Of a stretch of DNA of 64,000 nucleotides, positions 10,590 to 21,099 are shown one piece after another. The DNA comes from Forficula auricularia (taxonomy: Eukaryota; Arthropoda; Insecta; Dermaptera; Forficulidae): assembly GCA_024734495.1 (NCBI GenBank), contig JALMQS010000128.1:25212711-25276710 (forward strand), given 5' to 3'. Numbering within the stretch: position 1 is the stretch's first letter; the number at the start of each line of letters is the position of its first letter. The position numbers and the translations under genes are program-made. The notes under the pieces are model-generated. The model had not been told where the DNA came from and made no database searches. It saw nothing but the letters and a program-made list of their open reading frames with translations.

Positions 10590-11370
10590 TTTAGAAAGTA
10601 GATTTAGTAAATAATAGCAATATTCCTCTTGTATCGGTAAGTTTTTTTTAATTATGTTCGCATTTGCTTATAAATTTTAAAGTATAATTAGTTATAGTAA
10701 ATTATACTAACTAAAATATTGTTCGTTTCTGTTAATATCAATCCTAAATTTCTTTTAAAGGGGACCCATATATACTAAAGAGCCATGGGCCCCCATTTGG
10801 CTTAAGACGGCTCCTGCATGTACTCGGTGTGACCCTACTATTATAAGGAGGCAATAAATATATTGTTAATAGACGTCGACCTTGATGACTTTTAAAATTT
10901 TTTATCTAATTTGTAAAATCAACTATTTTTTAAAAAATTTCTATTTCTAATAAATTAGCTGATATTTGTTATTATTTCTCTTCCCTTATTTCAAATTTAG
11001 TTAATAGTTTTATTTCTATTTTTTATCATTATGCCACCCAGGACGATCGTCTTACGATTCTTTAATTTTCAAATTAAAGCCCAATGATTTGATCAAATAA
11101 TTTTTAAAATCCAAAAAAGTAAAATTCTAATGATCTCATGGATTTCGCTAAAAATTTTCGGGATATTAAAGGGAACATCCCTTTAACCGAAACCATAAAT
11201 TTTTTTGAAAAATCATTTTTATTTTCTCAAAAAAAAAAAAAAATAATAATAATCATGAATATAAATTTAAAAACTTCCTCTATCTTCTAAATTATTTGTT
11301 GGTCTTAGAAAAATTAATTATATAAACTTTTTGTAAAACATTAAATCCTCATAAATTGCTTGATGTAACT
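10590..11370. other. AT-rich sequence, no gene seen
   Basis: No frames or element ends could be supported. CGTCTTACGATTC near 11047 and an A-run at about 11228-11242 are the only marks. Confidence 0.5.
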
Positions 11371-11374
11371 TTTT

Positions 11375-12166
11375 ACTTTACCATACAGAGTACAGTATTG
11401 TAATCGTGCATGAAAAAGTGTTTTTTTCCTTCTTTTTTTCGAAATATCTCAAAAACGGCTGGAACTATTTTGATTAAAAAAATTGAGCGAAACCATGGCA
11501 TTTCGCTCTAAAAAAGTCTTAATAAGTAAACATCGAAAAAATTATATTTTTTGAGATAATAATTGTTTTGTCAAAATGTCTGTTAGTTAGTATGTGCGTT
11601 ACCAAATTTTTGTGGGCGAGCTAGCTCAAAAACTAGTGTGAATATCGAAACTAAATTTCACAATTAGTTTTGGTCCATTGAGAGTCTTAAGTGCTGATTA
11701 GATTTTGGTGCATATCGACCCAAAATTAAGTGGATGGAGGGGGGGGGGGGTTAAAAATTAAAAATCTAGGCCATTTGAGCAAACTCAACCAAATTTTGTA
11801 TACATAATAAGTTGGACCCCAGAAGTCTAAAAATGCAAAAACCAACCACCCGAAATGGGGCGGCGGGGTCAAAAAATGAAAATATAGGCTCTTGTACCAA
11901 ACTCAACCAAATTTTGTATACATAATCAATGGGCCCAAAGTAATTTAAAAATGCAAAAACTAACCGCCCAAAATGGGTGGGAGGGGGGGGGGTCAAAAAT
12001 GAAAATATAGGCTCTTGTACCAAACTCAACCAAATTTTGTATCCATAATCAGTGGGCCGACCCCCAGAAGTCTAAAAATTCAAAAACTAACCCCCTCCCC
12101 TACATGATTATAAATAATTTTATTAAATATTAAATATAAGTGAGGGGCCAGGTTGTATGGTAAAGT
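11375..12166 (+). mobile_element. family C element, full-length reference copy
   Basis: The element is bounded by ACTTTACCATACA (11375-11387) and its inverse TGTATGGTAAAGT (12154-12166), about 13 bp of terminal inverted repeat. The left 350 bp contain GTATTGTAATCGTGCATG, AAACGGCTGGAACTATTTTG and TGGTCCATTGAGA. The right half is three units of about 125 bp, each with CAAACTCAACCAAATTTTGT, ACATAAT, CAGAAGTCTAAAAATGCAAA and a G-run. No protein is encoded. Other copies or parts are at 5246, 13783, 30425, 35940, 43905, 46365 and 61620. The overall layout (fixed left end, central minisatellite, fixed right end) recalls non-autonomous elements carried by another transposase. Confidence 0.65.
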
Positions 12167-12169
12167 TAA

Positions 12170-12810
12170 GTGGATGGCCACAGAAGAACATGTCAGCTTA
12201 TTTTGTAGGCGACTCACTTTTGCCAGTATATCCTTCATTATAGGACATATTTTATTGAAAATTTAATATAGAAATCTTAAATTTTCAATCATTTAGAACA
12301 ATATATACTTATATTTCAATTCAAGGGTGTTATAGGGCTTCTCTCTATATTATATTGTATTTACCTATATATTAGATGAGTTTGTTAATTTAGGTATTTA
12401 TATATTTTGAGAATTTGAAATTTTAATTATTCCAACAATCTGATCTTTTGAACTCTTAGCAACATGAGATCAGAGAGACTGTATTCTTTGATCAGGCATC
12501 GACACACAAGCCCATCTTTACACTATTTGATTATTAGGATAAGAATTCAATAAACAGCCGAATTATTTGGTGCCCCAAGCCGATTTCGATAGTCAATCTT
12601 GAAAAAGTTTTAATTTTGAATGTTTATAGTTTTTTAATAATTTATAGCGAAATTTTATAAAATCAATAGACTTCTAAGATAAGAATCCGTGTGTTACTTA
12701 TACGAGCCCCGTCCCATCTCAATTGGCCCGCCAATATTTTTTCTTTTTAAATAAAATTATGCTAATTCACGGTAAATTTAATTTAAATATTTATTTTTAT
12801 TATCATTTGG
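12170..12810. other. AT-rich sequence, no gene seen
   Basis: Only the TGGATGGCCACAGAAGAACA-type tail that follows family C copies was recognised at the left edge. The rest is unremarkable A+T DNA. Confidence 0.45.
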
Positions 12811-12884
12811 AACAACTAACTAAAGGAATGTAGGGAGTTGGACAAGACTTTAAATTAAATTAAATACAAGTTTTGATTAAATAT

Positions 12885-12923
12885 GCCATACGTTTCGTTG
12901 CTGTTTTGCAACTTTTCAGTGGC
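12885..12923 (-). ncRNA. hammerhead-like motif, left palindrome arm, core-mutated
   Basis: The minus strand reads GCCA, CTGAAAA, GTTGC-loop-GCAAC, GAAAC, GTA, TGGC. It pairs like its mirror copy at 12987-13026 but has A in place of the conserved G8 (CTGAAAA), so it is probably inactive. Confidence 0.45.
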
Positions 12924-12986
12924 TGAAATAGCGAAACAAAGCCATTAGACATCTTTTTTTTTTAATGGCTTTGTTTCGCTATTTCA

Positions 12987-13026
12987 GCCACTGAGGATGT
13001 TGCAAAACAGCAACGAAACGTATGGC
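12987..13026 (+). ncRNA. hammerhead-like motif with intact core, right palindrome arm
   Basis: The order is GCCA, CTGAGGA, stem II GTTGC/GCAAC with a six-base loop, GAAAC, GTA, TGGC. CTGAGGA satisfies the CUGANGA core, GAAA is intact, and A at the cleavage position is allowed (NUH). GCCA/TGGC gives a four-base-pair stem I, and AC/GT a two-pair stem III without loop. All invariant positions that I can check are present. Small hammerheads of this shape are known from Penelope-like elements and may need dimers for activity. In this copy the opposing palindrome arm could also sequester the motif. Confidence 0.55.
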
Positions 13027-13342
13027 ATATTTAATCAAAACTTGTATTTAATTTAATTTAAAGTCTTGTCCAACTCCCTACGATTCCTTTAATTATTAAT
13101 CATGGACACGAATAATGAAATATTTGGAACAACATTTTAAACAATTTAAAACATTTTATTGTAACATTTAACTTAAAATTATTTTTTAATTGTTAAAAAC
13201 ATATTTTTATATAAAAAATAGTTCTTTTCTTTTCACGAATTTATTATTTTTTTTTTTTAAGAATCTTTGAATATGTGAAATAATCAAGTAGGCTTTGCCT
13301 TTTTCCAACAAAAGAAGGTTTGTTTTGTTTTTATTAGTAAAA

Positions 13343-13510
13343 ATGACTCGTGGAAAGGTTGTTGATAAAACAATTCGCTCAATTATTATCAATTTATTTA
13401 AAAAGGGAAATCAAACGCGGAAATTGGCGATCTACTTAATTTATCAAAGTTTACTGTCAGAAATATTATTCGAGTTTATAAAACAACGGGTACAATAGCT
13501 ACAAAACCTC
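13343..13510 (+). pseudogene. Tc1-like transposase N-terminus, frameshifted
   Basis: From the ATG at 13343 the frame reads MTRGKVVDKTIRSIIINLF, then KKGNQTRK. A missing base at about 13420 shifts the continuation (IGDLLNLSKFTVRNIIRVYK, then TTGTIATKPR) into another frame. Together these are the first helix-turn-helix of the paired-like DNA-binding domain of Tc1-family transposases. The GRPRK-type hook, second HTH and catalytic DDE domain are absent; sequence beyond 13510 is unrelated. It is a 5' fragment of a dead element. Confidence 0.75.
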
Positions 13511-13514
13511 GGTA

Positions 13515-14250
13515 TGCGTCGAAATCCACGAATGTGTGTGTGATTTCTAAACCTAAGCTTTTATTACTATCTTTTTTTTTATTTTATTCCATATATTAAT
13601 TTATTTTCTTAATATTCTTCTATTTCAGTTGAATGTGATGGTGAATAATCAATCCATCTTACGACTCTGTATGAAAGTGAATACTCTGAGCAAGCCTCAG
13701 CCCACTTCTTAGAAAGTGAGTTTCAATTTTAATTTACTTCTTTAAACTAACCATTAGATAAAATAATATTTTCATTTGTACTTTACCATCCAGGGTATGG
13801 TTAAGTATTGTATTTTATTTTTTCATCGACTCAACTTAACACCATTTGACCTATTTTCAATTAACAAATAGCTAATAGATTTTGATATTCCGCCTCTGAT
13901 TGTATATTTGGGTATAAAATTATGTCAAACCAAGTGAAATGTACAGAGCTTGCTGGTCTCTTTCCTATATATAGCCCTAATTATGTATTAAGAAGTATAA
14001 TGCCATTCTATCCAGTGATGCCTACTAGTAGACATTCTGAAAGAAATCCTGTCTTTAGACTGTCATTGTTACAAAATTAGTTAACCCTCTGGAATTTTCT
14101 TTGGAAATTAATAAGGTAGCGGCTTTATTCAAGAAGCTCACACTTATTTATGAATAATTATTGCTTAAAATTATAAATAATTATATAAGTTCCCCGGACC
14201 TGGTCAGCAGAATCAACTTTCATGTTCCTTCCGTACATACCAGAAGCCAT
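13515..14250. other. AT-rich sequence with a family B/C left end
   Basis: ACTTTACCATCCAGGGTATG followed by GTTAAGTATTGTA at about 13783-13815 matches the left end shared by families B and C, including the small hairpin it can form. No gene was found in the rest. Confidence 0.45.
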
Positions 14251-14254
14251 CAAC

Positions 14255-14410
14255 CAGGGCCGCGCCAAGCTATTCGGCCGACCATGTGCAAACTTTAATT
14301 TTACGCCCTCTTTATAGTCTTTTTAAGTGTCTGTCTAGCTGTTTTGCCGCCCTTTGACTTGGCCGCCTGTGTGTTTTGCACATATTCGCCCTATAGTCGG
14401 CGCGGCCCTG
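14255..14410. mobile_element. hAT MITE, 156 bp, exact 8-bp TSD
   Basis: Ends are CAGGGCCGCGCC and GGCGCGGCCCTG, perfect 12-bp inverted repeats, with further imperfect pairing inward (ATGTGCAAA near 14289 versus TTTTGCACATAT near 14375). The flanks are CCATCAAC on both sides (14247-14254 and 14411-14418), identical 8-bp duplications. The element is far more GC-rich than the host sequence. The perfect duplication argues for recent movement by a hAT transposase supplied elsewhere. Confidence 0.9.
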
Positions 14411-14711
14411 CCATCAACTTTGCAAGTAACAACTACTTATATCATTCTCCCTTAATTGGACTACATAGAAATGGCAAACTATTGGAACATCGACATATTT
14501 AACACCAAAATGAACAACATCAGAAAGTTGCAGCTCTCTATAAATAATCTCAACTTTGTAAAATCTCCTATAAACATGACTTTTATATTAATAAATCAAT
14601 AGATAACTTAGTTATAATTTTTATATTCTTTATAAGTAATCTTTATATTTTGTTTTATGCTCTTTCTTATTAGACACTTGGTTTTATCCAGATTCCAGAT
14701 AAATAATCTTT

Positions 14712-15410
14712 TTTATATCATCATCATTGAGTATACAGTCCTAAGACTGGTTTGATGCAACAATCCGTCTCCACTCGACTTTGTCCCCCGCCAGCTGTTT
14801 GACCTCTCTAAATGTCTGGCACCCATATCCCCAATTATTTGGTTGAAATATTCTAATCTGGGTCTTCCCCTTCCCCTTTTCTTTCCCACCTCTCCCTCCA
14901 AGATATCCCTAAGCAATCCCCCATGTCTTAGTGTGTGCCCCATCATCTGACCTCTTCTCTTCTTCAGACTCTTCCACAAGGTTCTTCTTTCTCCGATTCT
15001 TCCAATAACTTCTTCATTTGTAATTTTATCCATCCATTTGATATTCATCATTCTTCTGTAGCACCACATTTCGAAAGCCTCTAATCTCTTTCTCTCCGCT
15101 TCTTCTAATTGTCCAGGTTTCACACCCGTACATGGCTATGCTCCATACATATGTCTTCAATAGCAACTTCCTGTTTTCTAAGCTGATTGAGGAGGAGCAT
15201 AGTAGTTTTTGTTTAGAATTAAACCCCATTTTTGCTTGGGCAATTCTTGATTTAATTTCGTTTTCGCTTCTCCCATCCCATGTTATTTTACTTCCTAGGT
15301 AGCGGAATTCCTTAACTCCTTCTAGGTTTTCTTGGTTAATTTTGATGCATTCCTGTTTCGTTTGTTCTTTTTGTACATACTAGGACCTTGGTTTTATTCT
15401 TGTTTATTTT
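14712..15410 (-). pseudogene. RTE-like LINE, 5'-truncated reverse transcriptase C-terminus
   Basis: The minus strand encodes the end of a non-LTR retrotransposon ORF: EFRYLGSKITWDGRSENEIK near 15290, LLLKTYVWSIAMYGCETWTI near 15150, then FEMWCYRRMMNIKWMDKITN (15060) and GQMMGHTLRHGGLLRDILEG (14940), followed by KKRGRGRPR. This block lies downstream of the polymerase palm in RTE/BovB-like elements. The thumb-side segment and the basic GRGRPR tail are typical. The frame shifts once near 15100, and the 5' part with endonuclease and YADD box is missing. The 3' end at about 14712 carries ATGATGATATA, the simple tail usual for RTE elements. Insertion by target-primed reverse transcription explains the 5' truncation. 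Confidence 0.85.
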
Positions 15411-15545
15411 TATATAATTTCTTATAAATATGACTTTATTTTATTTTAAATCACAGGAAATTATATATATATATATTTTATATATTCTTTATATGTTATT
15501 TATATATTCTTAATGTCTCATTAAGTACCTACTAACATAGAAAAT

Positions 15546-15547
<2 letters not shown>

Positions 15548-15612
<65 letters not shown>
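15548..15612. repeat. (TA)n microsatellite
   Basis: About 65 bp of nearly pure alternating TA with one C interruption. Similar shorter tracts are at 18126, 63594 and 63728. Confidence 0.9.
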
Positions 15613-15615
<3 letters not shown>

Positions 15616-16189
15616 TTATATTCTTTATATATCATTTTTATATTTTTTTATGCTTTTTCTTGACAGACACTTGGATTATCCACAAAAATAATCTTTTTTT
15701 ATATAATTTCTTATAAATAAGACTTTTATTTTAAAACACATGATATTTTATATATTCTTTATATGTTTTATTTGTCTCACTTGGATTTATATTTAAAATG
15801 TGTGTAATGAGTATTGTTGGCTATAATTTTGTAAATTGAGGCTTTTAACCGTTGAAAAAATGAATGAATAAATAAATAAATATTCCTATCCATATGGATT
15901 GAATTATTTTTTATTATAATTTTATTAATATTAGTATTATTATCTTGTAATCATGAGATGCTGTTGCATTCAATTACTATTTTCTAAGCAAAACATTATA
16001 GACAGATTACATTAGAGCGGGCTGAGGGTTATTTAATTCAAGAGCTACAGGTTGCATAACTACTAGGCGTTCCCACCAGCATCTCTACTTGGCGAGCTAT
16101 TAACTTTACTTCAAATATTTATTTTTGCAAAAATGCCAGTTTTTCCTTGATAAAATGAAAAGCACTCATCTTAGAAACTTGATTTTCCA

Positions 16190-17815
16190 TATAATGAACT
16201 GTTTTTGAGTTATAGTTAAGTCAACGAACGCTCAAAAAGTGGGTATAGAAAACATTTTAGAGGAGATAATTTTTTTTCTTATGGAATGTGTTTGGGCTAG
16301 TTAGGAGGTTAAAATACTAAAAGTTCCCAGTCCTAGGTACCGGGCTTAGGGGTGGAAGGGGGGGGGTAGAAATGTCCTGTTTTTTGCTTAAAAACAGTGG
16401 GTCGTAAGGAAAAAAAGCAAAATAAAAGCTTATTATATCTACCACAAGATTGCTTCTATTTAATTTTTCTCTATTCCTTATGGATTTTGAGATATTCGCC
16501 CGCGAATATCGTTTATGTATGAAAAAAAATTCCTATATTTTGCGTCAAACTTTTGCCATTAACAAAAAAGTGGTCCAAGTAAACATTCAAGTCAATAAAA
16601 TTTCCTAGAGAATGACATTTTTAAACTAGATTAAATTTGCTACAATTTAAACAAAGTTTCATCTTAATTGGATAATGGTAACCCGTGTAGCAATTAGGTT
16701 GAAGTTTTGAAAAACTCCAATTTTTTGCAAAAAATCTCAGTTTTTCTTTGATAAAATGAAAAGCACTCATCTTAGAAACTTGATTCCAATCTCATTCTCT
16801 AGGGAATTGAACGTTTACTTGGATCACTTTTTGTGATAAAACAATCTGAAACCCCCCTATATACCATAATATTTTTTATAACATTAGATTTTAAAATCGA
16901 AAATAAAGTTCTATGGGGGGGGGCGTCTCCACCCCCCCCCCCCCACCCCGCTTGGACAATTCGATCGCGACACACTTTCGAGATAAAAAGTAGATCTTAT
17001 ATACATCGGCCACCCCTGAACTATATAGTTCAATCGAACTAGTTCCATAATAATGAAAGAACTATAAAAGAACTATTCCCTATAAAGAACGATTTTTCCC
17101 ATCTCTATTAAAAATGTTGAAAAAAGGAAATGAATTTAAAAATATAATGCTCTTTTTATTTAGTTTGAGATAGGATCCATTTTTCATTAAGGGGGGGGGG
17201 GTAAAACTCAGTGGCTGCCGACCGCCCCCCCAAATCAGAGGTGTGGATCCGCGCCTGCTATATACTGGGCTATTGCAGGGTTTTCTAACAAAATGTATAA
17301 ATCGACCTGAAATTTTTAAATTGCTATAACTCCAGACGATTTGAAGATAAAATCAAAAATGTATATAATTCGAAAGGAAATTGAATGCTCTACAACTTCT
17401 TGTTAGGACTTTTACTGTAAAACGAAAGGCTGAGGTGAGAGAGACAAAGTTTGACAAAAAATATAGGAAATTTTATTTTTTCACACATAAACGATATTCC
17501 CGGGCGAATATATCAAAAACCATAAGGAATAGAAAAAATTAAATACATAGAAGCAATCTTGTAGTTAATATTATAAGCTTTTATTTTGTTACGAGTAACT
17601 TTTTTCTTACGACCCACCGTTTTTGAGATATAAACAAAAAACAGGACATTTCCAACCCCCTTCCACCCCTAAGCCCGGCAGCTAGGACTGGAGACTTTTA
17701 GTATTTTTACCTCCTAACTAGCCCAAACACATTCCACAAGGAAAAAATTATCTCTTCTAAAATGTTTTCTACAACCCATTCGTTGACTGGACTATTAAAA
17801 GACTGTCTCAAGATA
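16190..17815. mobile_element. 1.6-kb foldback element with ~360-bp arms
   Basis: The left arm (about 16215-16560) includes GGAATGTGTTTGGGCTAGTT, TACCGGGCTTAGGGGTGGAA and GAATATCGTTTATGTATGAA. The right arm (about 17440-17790) carries their inverse copies (CACATAAACGATATTC, TTCCACCCCTAAGCCCGGCA, AACTAGCCCAAACACATTCC). A direct repeat (TTGATAAAATGAAAAGCACT) occurs at 16148 and 16750. The middle holds a hAT-MITE-like fragment. No transposase remains, and I could not define a target duplication, so the class is unknown. Confidence 0.7.
16900..17255 (-). mobile_element. fragment of the hAT MITE family seen at 25605
   Basis: TTCTATGGGGGGGGG and GCTTGGACAATTCGATCGCG with AGATAAAAAGTA match, in inverse orientation, the interior of the 25605-25869 MITE. 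GTGTGGATCCGCGCCTG near 17240 looks like a decayed end. The other terminus was not found. Confidence 0.5.
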
Positions 17816-17829
17816 AAAAAACTCACCCG

Positions 17830-18300
17830 GTATATGTATATTTATATTAGGTTGTTTCTTATTTAAATGATTTTATAGTTTTTTGTTGCGCTCCTCCTGT
17901 AAAAATTTATGAATCGATTATAAATTTTTCGCCGTTATGGCTGGTACAGTTAGGAACAAACCCTGAAAATTTCAAACTTTTCAAATTTATTGAAAATATT
18001 TTAAATAGAGAAAATTTCAACATATTTATTATATAAGGAAATAATGAATAAAAATTTGAAATTTTCAGAACTTGAACTTAATAATACATTTTTTTCATTT
18101 TTTTATGTAAAAAATATGTAAAATGTATATATATATATATGTATAATATATGCTTAAATATTCTTAATTGGTAAAATCTTTATTCTTCCGTTCAACATAT
18201 ATAATTAGAAAAAATCATGTCCGAATAATATGTACTTATTAAATAAAATAAAATTAAAAAATAATCGTATGAGCTTGGATGCTAGTGATATACTAGTCAC
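17830..18300. other. AT-rich sequence, no gene seen
   Basis: Featureless A+T DNA with a short TA tract at about 18126. It leads into the promoter-like segment at 18300. Confidence 0.4.
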
Positions 18301-18550
18301 GTGATGTCCCTAGATTTTTCGGAGTCCAGTCAGTCTCGCTCTGCGCGCGTCATCGAAAACATCAACTCCCCAGGCTAATGCAATTCATCTCCGATTTGTG
18401 GTGATTAATTAGTTTAAATAACTTAAAGTATAGCCTTGATGAAAATTATTCACAGTGATTAATTAGTTTACATATTTTAAAGTATATCCCTAGTTCTTAT
18501 TAAACTTTTAAAACGGTTTCCGAGTCGTTAACAAAGTATCAAATAGATAG
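18300..18550 (+). promoter_or_regulatory. candidate core promoter and noncoding first exon
   Basis: A short GC-richer patch (GTCACGTGATGTCCC, then TCGCTCTGCGCGCGTCATCG) surrounds TCAGTC with A at 18332, a perfect arthropod initiator. ACATC at +28 matches four of five positions of the downstream promoter element RGWYV. No TATA box is visible. Downstream, CAAATAGATAG|GTGAGCTC offers a strong 5' splice site at 18550/18551, so a noncoding exon of about 219 bp is plausible. The donor sequence GTGAGCTC is the same as that of the signal-peptide exon at 36978. The two could be alternative promoters of one locus, but the chance of coincidence is real. Confidence 0.4.
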
Positions 18551-18559
18551 GTGAGCTCA

Positions 18560-20500
18560 CGCCTTGAAATTATATTTACTCTAGTAAAATAATTAATAAT
18601 TAAGCTTTTAAAAATCTAACCACTCAAAAAACAACCCTTCTAGCATATGATTAAAAATAATCCATTCCTTCTCAGATCTAATATTTATTTATTTAAATTT
18701 AAATGTATTTAAATCCATATATATTATATTATACTACATAATTACAATTAACTTCCAATGTCTATGTAACATTTTTCAATTATCACTAATATGTTTCCTT
18801 AATTTTATTTTAAATAAAGTTAAACTAGTTGAATTTTTTACATCAGAGGGCAAAGAATTGAATTCCTCAAGCCCCCTGAAATACACTGAGTTTTTCGTCA
18901 ATTTACCTTATGTACATATATCTATCATTAATCTGGTATAATGTTCATGGATTTCATTTACTATTGTGAATTCTAAATACTGTGGTAATCCCCTGTGATA
19001 CAATATACAGTATATAGATAATACCCTCTTAGAATCTTCTTAAAAAAACTTTTAGAATATCTCTAATCAATCTTAAACAAAAATTATTTCACTTAATTAG
19101 AACATTTGTTTAATTATTTATTTATATTTCAAATTTTTCAAATCAAAAAATTTAATTTTGAATTTAGATGAAAAAATTTAAGTCGATCTTTTTTCCATTC
19201 CTTGAAGTACCTTGAATCCAAAATTTGTTTTTTGAAAAAGTGTTTTTGTAGGCGAACCATCAGCATGTGTGTGTGTCTGTGTGTGTGTATTAGCAATTCG
19301 AATTGCTAGAAAGAAAATCTTGTATTTTACTTTTTTAATAAGGACATTTTCAATACGTGTTTGAGTCTGTTAATAATTCGTTCGTGTTAAGCATAAGGAG
19401 ATTGATACGAAAGGACGATATGGTCCTGGATTACTATAGAAGCGCCCAAGCGTTCAATTTGCCCTCATTGATTTTCTTTGCCATCTAAGACAATCTATAC
19501 AATTATTCCATTTCTCAGGAATTTATTCTTTCTCTTTTATCTTTATTTTTAATTCTTGATAAACTATTTTCATAATAAGCGAATATTTTCTAGATTCGTT
19601 TTCAACCGAATATATTTTATTATCTATTTATTAAATATATCAATTAAATAGGCACTAGAGTAATCTCTATTTTATTTTAAAATGAGTTTAAAAAATAATT
19701 ATTTATTTTCTTATAAAATATTTATCGATTCTTTTGCATTTGTGGTTGTGAATTAGTCCAGTAACCTTGTCATGAAAAGCATGGGCCTAAGTTGCATCAA
19801 ATGGTGGTAGTAAGTTTCGTTTGTTTTTTTTTTTGTACGGGATGTGACTGAGATGCAAAATCTAAGTTTTTGACCTCGTCAGCCCCCCGGATCACTTTTG
19901 AATATCCCAAAAACTGCAAAATGTTCGCCTTTTTTTCGTTTTTCCCATTTTAACCATGAAGGAGTACGTTTTTGACAAAAACAACTCCATATATTTTTAA
20001 ATTAGATTAAATTTGCTACAATCTGAGACCAGATTGAGCTCGGTAGGCCTAATGGTTTTTGAGATACAGCTTTTCAAAATTTTCTAAACTTGAAAATTTT
20101 AAGCTAATTTTCTTGTTTCATCATATGCAATTGTCTTAATATATTCAATAACGTGCCTGATATGAATCAATGAAGTGAACATTTATTCAATTTAATATTT
20201 TGAAAAGGGCCGGGGTATGAGGGGAAGGTTTGGTGGGAGGTCACTGTTCACAACCAGACGACTGAAATTGAAATACAAAATTTATTTATTGCCCAGACAA
20301 ATTACGATTTTAACAGGAAATATCTCCCGGTATTGGTGCCCCAATATTACTACCCTTAGTTTTCCCCCAAATCTGAATTGTGGAATTTGCGCTGCGAGCC
20401 TATCAGACTTCGTTAAAACATTGAATATTAACAAATATGGTTGTCATCTTGTACTGTGAAATCGTATATAGTGTATGGTCAAGCTTTTTTCGTTGATTTG
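18560..20500. other. intron-like AT-rich sequence, no gene seen
   Basis: Only simple sequence and chance frames. GTGTGTGTCTGTGTGTG near 19268 is a short GT tract. The frame at 20217-20459 has no domain and I do not call it. Confidence 0.45.
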
Positions 20501-20539
20501 TGTAATGCTGATGTGGTCGGTTTATTGATAATAAAGTAG

Positions 20540-20592
20540 TTTCCACTGAGGAATAGATGCTGTAGTGAGACTCTCGAAATATTTGGATAAAC
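20540..20592 (+). ncRNA. weak hammerhead-like motif (GAAATATT variant)
   Basis: TTTCCA, CTGAGGA, a long imperfect arm, CTCTC, GAAATATT, TGGATAAA. The CTGAGGA core is intact and CCA/TGG could form stem I, but GAAAC and GTC are replaced by GAAAT and ATT. I list it because the order matches the better motifs elsewhere in the window. Confidence 0.25.
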
Positions 20593-21034
20593 CACTTGAA
20601 TTAATAAAAAATTACTGGAAAGAAGGAATTGAATTTCATTCATCCTCCTTTTCAAAATATTATTATTATTATTATTATTGAGGGTTTAAAGGCTAAGCTG
20701 CTAAGGTCATAAGCGCCTGGGATTTCTGAATACATTTAATTTTTAATTACACACCCATATATATATATAAATTATAATAATTATTTTACAAGCCTCTATA
20801 CTTTATATTATTATGAGCCGTATTATTATTATTTAATTAATTTTTTCAACTATATAGAACAAACAAAAATAAATGTATAAATATTCACTTTACAAAATAA
20901 TTTCTGTAATGAAAATTTGTCCCTTAATAGACACTGCATTTTATAACTGAGGGCTTAGTGGAAGGCAATCCGGGAATAAATAAAAACAATATTTCCAATA
21001 AAAGAGTATTTATTGGAGGTTTATCTCTTTACAG

Positions 21035-21087
21035 CTTTTGAAACCGACGTTTTGGAGAATCTTTGCTCCTTCTTCAGTGTTCAAAGG
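21035..21087 (-). ncRNA. hammerhead-like motif, degraded
   Basis: Minus strand: CTTTGAACA, CTGAAGA, AGGAG...CTCC, AAAAC, GTC, GGTTTCAAAAG. The CTGAAGA core and GTC are intact and stem II pairs, but GAAA has become AAAA and stem I has a mismatch and a gap. It belongs to the same family as 851-895 and 47778-47823. Confidence 0.4.
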
Positions 21088-21099
21088 GTCAATGAAAAA

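Larger units (their letters stand above)
12815..13093. repeat. palindrome with 130-bp arms, each with a hammerhead-like motif
   Basis: The left arm runs from AAAGGAATGTAGGGAGTTGG to AACAAAGCCATTAGA and the right arm from AATGGCTTTGTTTCGCT to CCAACTCCCTACGATTCCTT. The loop is about 20 bp with a T-run (12955-12962). The arms are over 90 percent identical by eye. Both contain the motif described at 12987-13026, in opposite orientation. Confidence 0.85.

Noticed and set aside
11766..12029. 87-codon frame as a gene
   Set aside because: It is the in-frame reading of three family-C minisatellite units; similar frames at 5321 and 61803 have the same cause.
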